From an uncultured Cohaesibacter sp. (GTDB taxonomy: Bacteria; Pseudomonadota; Alphaproteobacteria; Rhizobiales; Cohaesibacteraceae), in contig NZ_OY781114.1 in the NCBI RefSeq assembly GCF_963676485.1, positions 3,550,501 to 3,614,500 of the forward strand: DNA of 64,000 nt. Direction: 5' to 3'. This document shows, piece by piece, positions 1-10,173 of the stretch (position 1 is its first letter; every line of letters begins with the position of its first letter). The notes under the pieces are model-generated. The model was given only the letters and a program-made list of their open reading frames with translations. It was not told the origin of the DNA and did not search any database. The translations under genes and the position numbers were made by a program.

Positions 1-1
1 T

Positions 2-700
2 GTTGGTGTCGAGCTTGGTGGTGGTGGCAAGGTTGAGGCCGTGGCCACCAAACCGGGCAAGACTGGCGATGAAGTCTGGCTGCAAGTTGTGCGCACCCTC
101 AACGGGCAAGAGGTCCGGACGATAGAAATCCTCGATCCGCCTTTTGAAGATCAAACGGTCGAAGATGGCTTCTTCATGGATTGTGGATTGACCTATGAAG
201 GAGACCCGATCAATGAAGTCACCAACCTACCAGATTTCTTCGACGGGCAGGAAATCGCGATCCTCGCTGATGGCGTTGTGATGCCGCGTCAAACGGTGTC
301 TGGAAACAGGTTTGCTCTTCCCAACGATCAGACAGCTTCGAAAATCCACTTCGGCTTTCCCTTCCGCGCCCATGGCAAGACCTTGCAGATTGTTGATGGT
401 CGGCCAGACGGGACGTCCATGGGAGAAAGAAAGCATGTTCAGCAGATCGGCATGGACGTGATCCGAACCGCCGATTTGCAAGTCTCGCAAAGTGATCCTG
501 ATGAGGCGATGGAAACGGGTGAATTCGAAGATTTGACGCCAATGGAAGGCGACGAACTGGTTTCCAATTCTGTGCGTTTACAGACCGGTTTGCTCTCCGT
601 CAGTCAAGATGGATGGAGCGATACCGGATCATTTCATTTCTGGTCAGACAAGCCTTTGCCTTGCCGGATCAGGGCAATCAAAACAACGGTGGACCTTTAG
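2..700 (+). CDS. Phage tail tubular protein B / nozzle-like protein, C-terminal part (5' partial)
   Basis: The reading frame is open to the left edge, so this is the C-terminal ~232 residues of a larger protein. The GTG at 41 is only an internal codon. The segment G-x-V-E-A-V followed by D-E-V-W-L-Q-V-V-R and N-G-Q-E-V-R-T-I-E is the pattern I associate with the gp12-like tail tube/nozzle proteins of T7-like podoviruses ('..VESVAV..DE.W..V.R.ING..VR.IE..'). The C-terminus ends in a short beta-rich stretch (DKPLPCRIRAI) that is also usual there. In the virion it would form the distal tail through which DNA leaves. It is followed one base later by the gp14-like gene in a tightly packed late operon. 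The exact family is inferred from motif memory, but the phage assignment is firm from context. Confidence 0.7.
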   Translation, partial: VGVELGGGGKVEAVATKPGKTGDEVWLQVVRTLNGQEVRTIEILDPPFEDQTVEDGFFMDCGLTYEGDPINEVTNLPDFFDGQEIAILADGVVMPRQTVSGNRFALPNDQTASKIHFGFPFRAHGKTLQIVDGRPDGTSMGERKHVQQIGMDVIRTADLQVSQSDPDEAMETGEFEDLTPMEGDELVSNSVRLQTGLLSVSQDGWSDTGSFHFWSDKPLPCRIRAIKTTVDL

Positions 701-701
701 G

Positions 702-1142
702 ATGTGTGCGATTGTTGGTGCAATTGTCGGGGCTGCGGCTTCGGTGATGCAAGGAGCGATGGCCGCGCAGTCGGCCAATGCCCAGGCTGCGGTTTATGAC
801 CGGCAGGCTCAAATGGAGCGTGACCGGGGTGAGTATGAGGCTGGTCTTCAGGATAAGGCTTTGACCCGCACGCTTGGCAAGAACAGGGCTACGGCGCTGG
901 CCAATGGTTTGGCTTTGGTTGGCACGCCTGCCGATGTCATTACCGACAACGCGGTTGAAGGTGCGCTCGATGTGCAGGCGATCCGCTATGGCGCAGAGGT
1001 GAACGCCACGAATTATGAAATGCAAGCGGATGTCAGCCGTATGCAGGGAAGGCAAGCCATGGCTGGTGGTGTCTTTGGTGCCATTTCTCCCATCATCAAA
1101 GGGGTTAGCCAAACATTTATGGGTGGAGGTGCCTACTCATGA
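702..1142 (+). CDS. Internal virion protein, T7 gp14-like
   Basis: A 146-residue protein starting at ATG 702, one base after the upstream stop. The frame is open further left but that part overlaps the tail gene. The N-terminus is an Ala/Gly-rich hydrophobic segment (residues 3-24). It is followed by a polar helical stretch rich in Gln, Ala and Asn (AAQSANAQAAVYDRQ), then G-T-P-A-D-V and a helical tail ending Gly-rich. This layout and the position before two large virion proteins match the gp14-type internal core/ejection proteins of T7-like phages, which enter the host membrane during DNA ejection. Its stop overlaps the start of the next gene (ATGA). Function is inferred from architecture and order. 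Confidence 0.7.
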   Translation: MCAIVGAIVGAAASVMQGAMAAQSANAQAAVYDRQAQMERDRGEYEAGLQDKALTRTLGKNRATALANGLALVGTPADVITDNAVEGALDVQAIRYGAEVNATNYEMQADVSRMQGRQAMAGGVFGAISPIIKGVSQTFMGGGAYS

Positions 1143-3823
1143 AACTTCAGAAAGTGAATGCCGGTCGCAGGCTTGATACCGGTGCAGGCACAATGCCCCG
1201 CATAAGCAACTCGCCCATGTTGGCCCAAGGTATCAATCGGGCCGTTGATGCGGTTGCAGATTTCTCAACCTTGTATGAGAAGCAGCAAGCTAAATTGATG
1301 GGCTTCAAGGCTCAACAGGGCTTTGTGAAGCTTGGCAATGACCTCAACATGTCTATGTTGCAGGCAGAACAAACGATGCCTTCTGATGGTGGCAAGTTTG
1401 CCGATGAGCGTTTGGCAGACTTCGGGGAACAGTCCAAGAAGTTTCTGGATACCCTGCCGCCAGCCATGCAGGCCGCCTATGCGCCCAAATTGGAAGCGTT
1501 GCGCGGGGATGTGGCAGAGAAAGCGTCTCGTAAGCAATTTGCTCGCCGCAATCAGTTTTATATCGACGGTATCAATGACATGGCAGATCGCCTCAAAAAT
1601 GGTGTTCTGCAAAATCCGGACAGCTATGAAGAGACCGAGAGTCTTTTGGCCTCCAGTATCAACCAGACAGGTTTGCCTGATTGGAAGAAGTCAGAAGCCC
1701 TTAAGAATGTGCGCAAGGTGCTGCGTGGTCAAGCTTTGCAGGGGCTTGCTTTGGCGGGGCGGGTGGAAGACGCACGGACATTGGCCAAACAGTGGGATGC
1801 AGAGGACACCACGATTGGCAATGGATCAGTAACCGCGACGGAGTTGCCCGGTGAAGCGCAAAGGCTGCTGAGTGTTATCTCTGCTCCCGGCATAGAAGGG
1901 GCGGACTATAACACGCTTTATGGTGGTGGTTCCTTTGATGGCTATGGGGATCATCCGCGCAAGTCCATTCCTATCGATAGTGGGCGCAATGCGGGAAAGA
2001 CCAGCTCTGCAGCCGGTCGCTATCAGTTCTTGGCCGGGACATGGGATGAGGCAGCCAAGGCGCTTGGCCTGAAAGACTTCAGCCCTGAAAATCAGGACCG
2101 GGCGGCGTGGTGGCTCGCTCAAAGGGATTACAAGGCCCGGACTGGTGGAAACTTGTTGGCTGATCTGGAGGCGGGCGCTTATGACAAGGTGCGAGCTGGT
2201 CTTGGCGGCTCAGGCAATGATACGACCTGGGAGGGGCTGCAGAAGATCTCTGATGCCTCATTTGCCAATGCCATGAACGCAGCCAGTGCGGCTGGCGCGG
2301 GTGATGGTGGCCAGATCGTGACCGATGGTGTGGGCTTGCACAAGGCCGAAGGGGCGCCCGTTCTCGCAGATCCAGCCTCCGGCATGGGGCAATGGGGACA
2401 GCTAACAGAAAAGGCGATTTCTGCTGCTGATAGCCAGAAGACGAAGGAAGGACTTACGCGGTTTAACGCTTTAGATCTGAAGGTGGCTAATGGGGATGTG
2501 GTGAGCCTTGAGGATATCAACGCTGACAAGGTGATGACGGATAGCCAGAAAGCAACACTGATCCGGCGCGTAAAAGCCGATACCAAAAAGCAGATTGCTC
2601 TTAATGCGACTGCCGAACGGCTCAAGACCAATCCGGAGAGTTTTAATCCGTTTCTGAGCGAAGACCAAAAGGCGATTGATGATCTGTACAAATATCAGAC
2701 CAAAGCGTCTGGAGGCATGAGCAGTAGTGATGAGGAAACGCGCAAAGCCTCGATGGCCTTCGTTCTCTCACTGGCTGATCAACAAGGCATTGTTCCGAAA
2801 GGAGCAATTGCGGAAACGCGCCAAATGCTAGTCTCTGATGATGCTTCAAAGGTCAGAAACGGGTTGGAGATCGCGGCCTTTATCGCCAAGGATCACGAAG
2901 TCGAGCTTAAGGCACGTGATGGTGGTTCCTCTCTGGCTCAAGCGGGGCGGGAATATGACTATTATGTCAATCATCTTGGTATGACGCCGGAAAAGGCAAC
3001 GGCCCGCTATATGCAGCGTCTAACCCCAGAGTTCCAGCGTGAAAGGGACCGTCGCGAAAAGCTGCTCAATGGCAAGACCGGATACCTCGCGACTCTGGGT
3101 AAGAAAGAAGTCGCCAGTGCGTTCGGCGGCTTCTTTGGTAACCCGGATGTTGGCTTCACGGAGGGGCAGCGCCTTTCTATTGAAAGTGAGTACAAGGATG
3201 CAGTCACCGAGCATTTTCTTGATACGGGCGATTGGGAGCTGTCGCAATATCTGGCGAAACAGGATCTGGTTGGCCCGACCGGCCTCTACGGTGTGACTGA
3301 AATCAATGGTTCCAAGGCCGTGATGCGGTTTCCGCCTGAAAAAGTCTATGCGCAATTCATCGCCCATGGCGGCAGCATTGAAGAGGTCGCGGAACAAGCC
3401 ACCTCGGATGCATCCGAAGTTTTTGGAACAGACATCAAGCGCGAAGATATCGGCTTTGTGGTGGATAGTGAGGCAGAAGCAGCAATCCGGGCAGGGAAGC
3501 CGAAATACCGGCTTGTGGTTCGGCTCAAGGGTAAAGACGGCCAGGACTACATCCAGACAACCCTGGCCTATTTCCGGTTCGATGAACAGGCAGCCAAGCA
3601 GAAACAGGAAGCGGGCTGGCGCGAAAAGCTGACAGAACAGGACGCAACGCGCAAAGAAATCAAACGGCGTGTTGACGCCGTTCAGGCTGCGCCTTTGGCA
3701 GATATCGCACCAGACGCAGCAATCCCGCAACAGCCAGAGGAAGCAACTAAGGAGCCAGCAGGTGCGCCGACCAGATCGCGCTATGAGCGCCGCAAAAAAC
3801 GCTCCGGGAAACAGGACAAGTAA
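1139..3823 (+). CDS. Internal virion protein (gp15-like) with embedded lambda R-type lysozyme domain
   Basis: An 894-residue virion protein with a 4-base overlap with the gene before. Residues ~1-240 are long helical repeats. Residues ~245-380 closely resemble the phage lambda R endolysin (GH104): an acidic residue at E253 in the SAPGIEGADYN context, then YGGGSF, DHPRK, SAAGRYQFL and LGLKDFSPENQD, the segments seen in the same order in lambda R. After this comes an Ala/Gly linker, more helical sequence and a basic, Pro-rich C-terminus. In T7-like phages the internal core proteins form the ejectosome, and one of them usually carries a peptidoglycan-cleaving activity for local wall penetration. 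Here that activity appears to sit in the middle protein. It is followed two bases later by the gp16-like gene. Confidence 0.75.
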   Translation: MKLQKVNAGRRLDTGAGTMPRISNSPMLAQGINRAVDAVADFSTLYEKQQAKLMGFKAQQGFVKLGNDLNMSMLQAEQTMPSDGGKFADERLADFGEQSKKFLDTLPPAMQAAYAPKLEALRGDVAEKASRKQFARRNQFYIDGINDMADRLKNGVLQNPDSYEETESLLASSINQTGLPDWKKSEALKNVRKVLRGQALQGLALAGRVEDARTLAKQWDAEDTTIGNGSVTATELPGEAQRLLSVISAPGIEGADYNTLYGGGSFDGYGDHPRKSIPIDSGRNAGKTSSAAGRYQFLAGTWDEAAKALGLKDFSPENQDRAAWWLAQRDYKARTGGNLLADLEAGAYDKVRAGLGGSGNDTTWEGLQKISDASFANAMNAASAAGAGDGGQIVTDGVGLHKAEGAPVLADPASGMGQWGQLTEKAISAADSQKTKEGLTRFNALDLKVANGDVVSLEDINADKVMTDSQKATLIRRVKADTKKQIALNATAERLKTNPESFNPFLSEDQKAIDDLYKYQTKASGGMSSSDEETRKASMAFVLSLADQQGIVPKGAIAETRQMLVSDDASKVRNGLEIAAFIAKDHEVELKARDGGSSLAQAGREYDYYVNHLGMTPEKATARYMQRLTPEFQRERDRREKLLNGKTGYLATLGKKEVASAFGGFFGNPDVGFTEGQRLSIESEYKDAVTEHFLDTGDWELSQYLAKQDLVGPTGLYGVTEINGSKAVMRFPPEKVYAQFIAHGGSIEEVAEQATSDASEVFGTDIKREDIGFVVDSEAEAAIRAGKPKYRLVVRLKGKDGQDYIQTTLAYFRFDEQAAKQKQEAGWREKLTEQDATRKEIKRRVDAVQAAPLADIAPDAAIPQQPEEATKEPAGAPTRSRYERRKKRSGKQDK

Positions 3824-3825
3824 GC

Positions 3826-6800
3826 ATGACAATTGAATTGCAAAACGGAGCGGTCCTGAAAGCCGGAGAGGGGCAATCGCTGGCCAGTATGGACGATGAT
3901 ACCAGCAAACGCGAAAACCCTTCCTATGGAGCAATAGGAGGCGCTGCGATCAGGTCTGAAAGTCCAGTTGGTGCCTTCTTTACGGATGTGAGCTTTCAAG
4001 ATGGCTATGAACCGGATCGTGTCGAGGATGGTTTCGATATTGTTGAGGCTATCAAGCAAGCTGGCGTTGAAGATCACTTTGACGATGTGATGCATATTCG
4101 CAATCGGAAGAGCTTCGATATCTGGCTAAACCGATATGAGCAAGAGCAAAGAGACGAACGCACTCTCGCGGCTGGCGGTCTTCCCGCCTTTGTTGCCCAA
4201 TTCGGTGCAGGGTTGTTGTCGCCCACCTCACTTCTCCCTGGCGGGGCTTTGGTGAAGACAGGCAAACTGGGCTTGTCTGCAGGCAAGTCAGCCCTCTCGA
4301 TTGGTGCTTGGACTGGCACTGCTGCCGCCATTGATGAGGTGGCGCTTAATCAGTTCCAGATTGACCGGAGTGCTGGTGAAAGTGCCGCGGCCATTGGTGG
4401 TTCTGTCTTGTTGGGGGCCTTGCTTGGTGGTGGTATGGCAAAGTATCTCAACAACCATCAGATCAATTCCCTGGCGATGGAATTGCAGGGCCACATCTAC
4501 AAGGGAGATGTTGACGGTGAAGACGTTGGCGAACAGATCTCGCGATATGTAAACGGCAATAGCTCGGTTGGTGCAGCGGCCAACACAATCGAGAGCATCG
4601 AAAACAACACGATTGCCGGAAAGACGGCGCAGAAGCTTGCCAAGCTGACACTTTCCAATCCGCTCTTGCGCGGCCTTCAGTCGCCAAGTTCTGTGGTTCG
4701 GGACGCTGTTACCAAGTTAGTTGAGAACCCGATCTATCTGAAAAAGAATCTGGATGGACATGCGTCCATGTTGTCAGTGGAAACCGCCATCAAAGAGTGG
4801 GACCGTGGGGCGCTGGCCCAAGGCATGGAAGGATATAAGGGGGCTTATAAGGCGTACCGCCGAGCCGGGGGGAAATTGAACCAGGCTGACTTTGCCGAAC
4901 GCGTAGCAAAGGCCATGCGGCGCGGTGATGTTGATCCCGATGGCGATCCTCATGTTCAGCAAGCGGCAAAGATCTGGCGTGAAAAAGTCTTTGATCCTTT
5001 AAAGGACATGGCTATTCAGGCCGGGCTTCTACCCGAAGATGTCCAGCCAGCCAACGCGATTTCCTATCTCTCTCGCGTCTATAATAAGCCGCTAATTGAA
5101 GCTGATGAAGAAGGCTTCAAGCGGATGGTGCGCGACTGGGCCAATGGTGCTGTTCGGGAAGATATCAGAAGGGCGCGTGCAGCCGGAGACCGACGCCTTG
5201 GAGATGTAGACCGGGAAATTCAGGAGCTGAAGGTCAACCAGCTACGGGAAGAAGAAGCTTTCAAGAGACGCCAGCAGCGCAAACCCGAAAGCCTTCCTGA
5301 TGGACTGCAGCCGGATGATCTGCAAAGCATGATCAATGTGGTTCAAGGGCCGAAACCACAACAGCCGGAAACTCTTATGCAGTTCTTGCGGCGTCGGGGT
5401 GGCCTCTATGATCCTGATGGTGAATTGGTGGCGCTGGGGATCAACCATAAAAGCCAGCCGGGATTTTTACGCAAGGCACGCCGTGGAGCGATGAGCAAGG
5501 AGGGCGGTTGGGACCTGGACACGGCTGCCCGCATGGCGTGGGAAGAAGGCTTTATCCGGTCTCCTGATCGTCCGACAGTGGCCGAGTTTCTTGATGCTTT
5601 GTCCGATGACTTTTCGGGAATGCGCCGTGTGGTGCGTGAAGCGGATGAGGAATTGGCCCAGGCTGCGGACAATTATGATGATCTGATCCGCGCACTGGAT
5701 GAGCTGGATATCAATGTTGGTGAAAAGGATCCACTCAAGCGCTTTCGAAATGTCAAAGAGCATCTAACCACTGAAAGCGTGCTGCGCCGGTTTGTCGATG
5801 CGAGAAAACATCAGATGCAAATGCGAATTGGCAAACTGCAAGAGAGGCTGGCCCAGATAGAGGGGGCTGTTGGTCAAAGGCCCCGGATTGAAGACGATAT
5901 TGATTTTGATGATCTCTCAAAGTTGGAGCTGGAAGAGGAGGTCGAACATGTCGTGGAGAGCATCTGGCGCAAGGTCACAGGGCGGCCAGATCTGGAAGAA
6001 GAAACAGCTTTGACTGCTTTCCGGAAACGGTTGCCTGAAAGCAAGCGTGGACCGATGAAATCCAGAACGTTTGATATTGACGATATCACGCTTGAGCCTT
6101 GGCTTGAAAACAATGTTGAAGCGGTTGCGCGACGCTATGTGCGAATAATGTCTGCCGATATTGAGCTGACGCGAAACTTCGGAAGTGCCAACATGGAAGG
6201 GTTGGTCAAGAAAATCTCGGATGATTATGAGAAGCTCCGGGCTCTTGAAACAGATCCCAAGAAGAGGCAGGCTTTGAGCAAGCGCGAGAAGAGCGATCTT
6301 GCTGATATCAATGCGATGCGGGATCTCCTGCGCGGCCAGTTCGAGCCGGACAAACAGTCAACGCTATTTGCGCGGATCGTGAATCTGGCAAATATCTTCA
6401 ACTACACGCGAGCGCTTGGGGGCGTCAGCATTTCCAGTTTGCCGGATATTGCGCGCCCGATGATGGTGCATGGCCTCTCCCGCTACATGGAAGACGGGAT
6501 CAAGCCCTTGATGGCGCACCGCAAGGCTTGGAAGATGTCCGTTAAAGAGGCTCATCTTGCCGGGACTGTGGTCGAGAAAACACTCCAATCGAGAATGGCG
6601 AACTGGAGTGAAATTGCCGATCCTTATGCGCAATTCTCTCCGTTTGAGAATTTCATGCAGAATGCAGCGAGCGTCTTTTCGAAGGTTAACGGGTTGACCT
6701 ATTGGGATGACTTCATGAAATCGGTCGCTTCGGTCATGACGCAAAATAGGCTGATTGAGAATATGCACAATATCACCAAGCTCGATGGCAAGGAGCGGTC

Positions 6801-7569
6801 CTACATGGCCTATCTGGGGATCGACGAGGCAATCAGCTCGGCTTTGAAAAAGGAACTCAGTCGCCATGCTGAAAAGATCGATGGAGTGTGGGTGGCCAAC
6901 ACCGAGAAGTGGGAAAGCAAGCATGCCGTTCGGATGTTTCGGGCAGCGTTGAATAAGGATGTTGACTCCATCATTGTGACCAAAGGTATTGGTGATGTGC
7001 CTGTCTTTGCTCACACGCCAACGGGACGCCTATTGCTTCAGTTCAAGAGCTTCGGGCTTGCCTCACATCAAAGGGTTTTGATGCGGGGCATGCAGGAAGA
7101 TGCAAAGAGCCTTACGGCGGGCATGGTCTTTGCTACGACTATTGGCGCTGCGGTCTCTGCCTTGAAAAACATCGAGAGCAATCGCGACCTATCGGATAAT
7201 CCGGGAACATGGATTGCTGAAGGAATCGACCGATCTGGCTTGATGACGGTGTTTTTCGAATTGAACAACACTTATGAGAAAGTGGGTGGTACCGGGATCT
7301 ATGGTGGATTGCAAAAAGCGTTTCCTGATCGGGATCAGTCGGGAAGGGCCTCGCGCTATGCTTCGCGCAATGTTGTCTCTTCGATGCTTGGCCCCTCGAT
7401 GGGGCCTGCTGAAGACTTTGCCCGGCTGCTCTATGCGATGCATCAGGGTGATTTGACGCCAGGAGATATAACGGCAATCCGGCGATTGGTGCCTTTTAGC
7501 ACATTGCCGTTTGTCCGGTCTGTGCTGGAATATGGCGTCTTGCCTCCGCTCAAAGATGCGGTTCGCTGA
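3826..7569 (+). CDS. Large internal virion / ejection protein, T7 gp16-like
   Basis: A 1247-residue protein, the last and largest of the three consecutive internal-virion genes, as in T7 (gp14-gp15-gp16). It has hydrophobic Ala/Gly segments near residues 115-180 and 185-205 (suited to membrane insertion), a long charged helical middle, and a C-terminal region with TPTGRLLLQFKSF followed by an HQRVLMRG segment. I recognise that signature from gp16-like ejection proteins of podoviruses and related prophages. No lysozyme motif was found here, which fits with that activity being in the preceding protein. Role: forms the trans-envelope channel and helps pull in DNA. The gene is followed by a clear intrinsic terminator. 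Confidence 0.75.
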   Translation: MTIELQNGAVLKAGEGQSLASMDDDTSKRENPSYGAIGGAAIRSESPVGAFFTDVSFQDGYEPDRVEDGFDIVEAIKQAGVEDHFDDVMHIRNRKSFDIWLNRYEQEQRDERTLAAGGLPAFVAQFGAGLLSPTSLLPGGALVKTGKLGLSAGKSALSIGAWTGTAAAIDEVALNQFQIDRSAGESAAAIGGSVLLGALLGGGMAKYLNNHQINSLAMELQGHIYKGDVDGEDVGEQISRYVNGNSSVGAAANTIESIENNTIAGKTAQKLAKLTLSNPLLRGLQSPSSVVRDAVTKLVENPIYLKKNLDGHASMLSVETAIKEWDRGALAQGMEGYKGAYKAYRRAGGKLNQADFAERVAKAMRRGDVDPDGDPHVQQAAKIWREKVFDPLKDMAIQAGLLPEDVQPANAISYLSRVYNKPLIEADEEGFKRMVRDWANGAVREDIRRARAAGDRRLGDVDREIQELKVNQLREEEAFKRRQQRKPESLPDGLQPDDLQSMINVVQGPKPQQPETLMQFLRRRGGLYDPDGELVALGINHKSQPGFLRKARRGAMSKEGGWDLDTAARMAWEEGFIRSPDRPTVAEFLDALSDDFSGMRRVVREADEELAQAADNYDDLIRALDELDINVGEKDPLKRFRNVKEHLTTESVLRRFVDARKHQMQMRIGKLQERLAQIEGAVGQRPRIEDDIDFDDLSKLELEEEVEHVVESIWRKVTGRPDLEEETALTAFRKRLPESKRGPMKSRTFDIDDITLEPWLENNVEAVARRYVRIMSADIELTRNFGSANMEGLVKKISDDYEKLRALETDPKKRQALSKREKSDLADINAMRDLLRGQFEPDKQSTLFARIVNLANIFNYTRALGGVSISSLPDIARPMMVHGLSRYMEDGIKPLMAHRKAWKMSVKEAHLAGTVVEKTLQSRMANWSEIADPYAQFSPFENFMQNAASVFSKVNGLTYWDDFMKSVASVMTQNRLIENMHNITKLDGKERSYMAYLGIDEAISSALKKELSRHAEKIDGVWVANTEKWESKHAVRMFRAALNKDVDSIIVTKGIGDVPVFAHTPTGRLLLQFKSFGLASHQRVLMRGMQEDAKSLTAGMVFATTIGAAVSALKNIESNRDLSDNPGTWIAEGIDRSGLMTVFFELNNTYEKVGGTGIYGGLQKAFPDRDQSGRASRYASRNVVSSMLGPSMGPAEDFARLLYAMHQGDLTPGDITAIRRLVPFSTLPFVRSVLEYGVLPPLKDAVR

Positions 7570-7595
7570 GAGTTACAATCAAAGTTAGTGCAACA

Positions 7596-7619
7596 GGCTC
7601 GCTTAGGCGGGCCTTTTTT
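7596..7619 (+). terminator. Intrinsic terminator after virion genes
   Basis: A 7-bp stem GGCTCGC / GCGGGCC (one G-U pair) with a TTAG loop is followed directly by six T. It lies 27 bases after the gp16-like stop and just before the tail-fibre gene, so the fibre may have its own promoter or be expressed by read-through. Confidence 0.75.
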
Positions 7620-7633
7620 ATGGGAACTGAAGA

Positions 7634-9658
7634 ATGGCAGTATCCAACGAAGAAAACAGGTGGGAGGCTACCGGCGACGGGATGACGAAGCGGTTTGTCA
7701 TCAAAGCCAAGTTTGACCGGAACGCCGACATTGCCGTCTATCTTGATGGTGTGAGGGTTACAAGTGGCTTCACCGTAGAAGGAGCGGGGAATGCAACGGG
7801 TGGCGCTGTTGTATTTGCACAAGCGCCAGATGATGGCGTGAGTGTGATCCGAGAAATCGACCCCGCGGTCGTACAGCTGCTAGACTTGCCCAATGCCGGC
7901 GGTGGGGCAGCTGCGCTCAATCTGATCGAGCGCGGCCTTGATCGCCTGACGCTTATAGCCCAAGTGCTCAAGAGTAAAGTTGAGCGGGCATTGATTATTC
8001 CTGATGGGGTGAATGATGATGTGGCCGCGTTCGATGCGCGTGGTTTTAGGCTTGAGAATGTCGCCTCTCCTGAAAAGGGAGCGGATGCAACAAACAAAGA
8101 TTGGGTTGAGCAAGAGGTTGCCAGCCAGATCGATGAGAAGACTTTGCATGAATCCGCCGATGGGCAGTTTGATGCGGCTGGCAGGTCTATCCGCAATCTG
8201 CCAGAACCGACAGAGGAGGATGAAGCGGCCACTCTGGGGTGGGTGCTCAAGCGCTCTGCCATTGCTGGCCCTCAAGGCGAAAAAGGCCCTGATGGTGATC
8301 AGGGGCCGGAAGGCCCAGCAGGACCAGTCGGACCACAAGGCCCAATCGGACCGAAGGGACCGGAAGGGGATCAGGGCGAGCAGGGGCCAATCGGCATTCA
8401 GGGGCCTGAAGGCAAGCGCGGCCCGATAGGACCGGAAGGCCCAGCCGGAGAGCAAGGTCCGCAAGGGATGGTCGGCCCCCAAGGTCCGACTGGACCGCGT
8501 GGTCCGGAAGGCGTGCAAGGCCCGATTGGCATTCAGGGGCCACAAGGACCACAGGGGGCTGAAGGCCCGATGGGCGAGAGCTATGAAGTCGATAGCATGG
8601 GGCTCATTGCCAATCGCGCCGAATATGACACCAAGCCCTATATGTGGTCATACCTTGCGATTGATGAGGGTAAGATCTACTGGAAGCGATCCAATGAGAT
8701 TGCCCACTGGACCGATGGCATTGCCTTCGGGCGTGGCCCTACCGGTTCGCAGGGACCGCAAGGCCCGCAGGGTGTCAAAGGTGAGAAAGGGGATCTTGGC
8801 CCGCAAGGCGAGGCCGGACCTCAAGGACCACAGGGCATAGAAGGCCCGACCGGTGCGACGGGACCGCGTGGACCAGAAGGGCCGGAAGGACCGGAAGGCC
8901 AGCAAGGTGTTGTTGGCCCACAGGGGCCACAAGGCATTCAGGGTGTTAAGGGCGAAACCGGCATTCAAGGCCCAATCGGTCCTCACGGTCCGACTGGCCC
9001 CCAAGGCCCGAAAGGGGATCGCGGCGCGATCTGGCGCGGGAGCTGGTCATCTGCCTCTGCTTATGTGGTCAATGATCTGGCTGAATATGATGGATCGACC
9101 TATATCGCCCTTGCATCCTCATCCAACGTTGCGCCTCCCGGATCGCTAGGCACCAAATGGGCTCTCTTTGCTGAGGCCGGATCGGCCAGCAACCACACCC
9201 ATGATGACCGGTATTATACCAAGTCAATCGCTGATGAGCGGTTTCTCGGAAAGACAGCCACAGCAGCCAACGCCACCAAGCTGGGTGGGAAACTGGCGAG
9301 CTATTTTGCTGCCGCTGCCAACTATTTCGACAAAACAACGTCTGATGGCCGGTATCTGGGAAAGACTGCAAAGGCGGCTGACAGTGACAAACTGGACGGG
9401 AAGGATGCGAGCGCTTTTGCTCTGGTCGCGGATCAATATTCCCCCTACACCGGATCTGATAAGGACAATCTGGATTTCCCAATTGGGACAATTCTCAATT
9501 TGGTAGGATTGATCGAGCGCAATACCACTCTCGTGCCAAGAGTTGGTGACGCCGACAACTACAATTATACAACATCGTCATCAAAAGCGGCATTGCTTGG
9601 CACCTGGAAGTCAAGAGGTGCGGTAGGGACCGGTACTTTGATCGAAAGGATCTATTAA
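7634..9658 (+). CDS. Tail fibre with T7 gp17-like N-terminus and two collagen-like blocks
   Basis: A 674-residue fibre. Residues ~1-110 resemble the T7 gp17 N-terminal virion-attachment domain (YLDGVRV, later a KDWVEQEV segment and a spacer). Residues ~211-316 and ~371-464 are Gly-X-Y repeats rich in GPQGP/GPEGP, which form collagen-like triple helices in phage fibres. They are separated by a ~54-residue globular insert with several Trp and Tyr. Residues ~466-515 ([26 protein letters not shown]) look like a small carbohydrate-binding module of the CBM5/12 type. After this come repeated Y(Y/F)-x-K-x-x-x-D-x-R-(Y/F)-L-G-K units typical of fibre shafts, and a short tip. It most likely binds the host surface. 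The stop overlaps the next start (TAATG). Confidence 0.85.
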   Translation: MAVSNEENRWEATGDGMTKRFVIKAKFDRNADIAVYLDGVRVTSGFTVEGAGNATGGAVVFAQAPDDGVSVIREIDPAVVQLLDLPNAGGGAAALNLIERGLDRLTLIAQVLKSKVERALIIPDGVNDDVAAFDARGFRLENVASPEKGADATNKDWVEQEVASQIDEKTLHESADGQFDAAGRSIRNLPEPTEEDEAATLGWVLKRSAIAGPQGEKGPDGDQGPEGPAGPVGPQGPIGPKGPEGDQGEQGPIGIQGPEGKRGPIGPEGPAGEQGPQGMVGPQGPTGPRGPEGVQGPIGIQGPQGPQGAEGPMGESYEVDSMGLIANRAEYDTKPYMWSYLAIDEGKIYWKRSNEIAHWTDGIAFGRGPTGSQGPQGPQGVKGEKGDLGPQGEAGPQGPQGIEGPTGATGPRGPEGPEGPEGQQGVVGPQGPQGIQGVKGETGIQGPIGPHGPTGPQGPKGDRGAIWRGSWSSASAYVVNDLAEYDGSTYIALASSSNVAPPGSLGTKWALFAEAGSASNHTHDDRYYTKSIADERFLGKTATAANATKLGGKLASYFAAAANYFDKTTSDGRYLGKTAKAADSDKLDGKDASAFALVADQYSPYTGSDKDNLDFPIGTILNLVGLIERNTTLVPRVGDADNYNYTTSSSKAALLGTWKSRGAVGTGTLIERIY

Positions 9659-10146
9659 TGCCCGAACTTATAGAGATCCACGGCTATAAATGGCTGAAAG
9701 AAGATGAGGGCCTAATTCAGGCTGATGTAACAATCGAGTTTGAAGATGGTTCTCTTGAGCGTGTGCCTTTCGTCTATCAAGAAGGCGGCACAGGCAAAGG
9801 GGCTGAAGCTATTGCAAAGGATTTGAGAGACAATTCTCCTTCGATTGCTCCTGCTGATCCAATCGAAGCCCCCTTGCCCACACAGGATGACTACACCAAG
9901 GCCATTCAGGCCCTGCTTGATAACGCTGCTATAGCGCGCCGCTACGACAGCGCGGCAACAATGGCCACCTACACCAATTCTACAAATAGTGACTGGTCTG
10001 CAGAAGCTACCGCCATGGTGGCATGGCGTGATGCTGTATGGCTTTATGCCTATCAGCAGCTTGACGTTGTCCTGGCAGGCGAGCGGGAGCAACCGACTAT
10101 CGAAGAGCTGCTTGCGGAACTGCCAGAGCCAAACTGGCCAGCCTAA
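9658..10146 (+). CDS. Putative tail-fibre assembly / phage accessory protein
   Basis: A 162-residue protein translated from an ATG overlapping the fibre stop. The N-terminal third is beta-rich and acidic. The C-terminal half has the pattern A-R-R-Y-D-S, W-R-D-A-V-W, then P-T-I-E-E-L-L-A-E-L-P-E-P. This is a recurring C-terminal pattern in small phage proteins encoded directly after tail fibres, some annotated as XkdW-like or tail-assembly chaperones. No catalytic motif is visible. The position suggests a fibre chaperone or attached tail component. Assignment is by analogy and moderately uncertain. Confidence 0.6.
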   Translation: MPELIEIHGYKWLKEDEGLIQADVTIEFEDGSLERVPFVYQEGGTGKGAEAIAKDLRDNSPSIAPADPIEAPLPTQDDYTKAIQALLDNAAIARRYDSAATMATYTNSTNSDWSAEATAMVAWRDAVWLYAYQQLDVVLAGEREQPTIEELLAELPEPNWPA

Positions 10147-10173
10147 ACCAACCGACAATTTGACATGACCACA

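Noticed and set aside
3020..3934. A 304-codon frame opposite the internal virion protein gene
   Set aside because: Shadow of the phage gene; Cys/Phe/Arg-rich, no domain, no ribosome site.
8270..9030. Repetitive DNA that could suggest a repeat array or CRISPR
   Set aside because: The periodicity is the 9-base Gly-X-Y coding pattern of a collagen-like fibre, not spaced repeats with unique spacers. No cas genes are present in the window.
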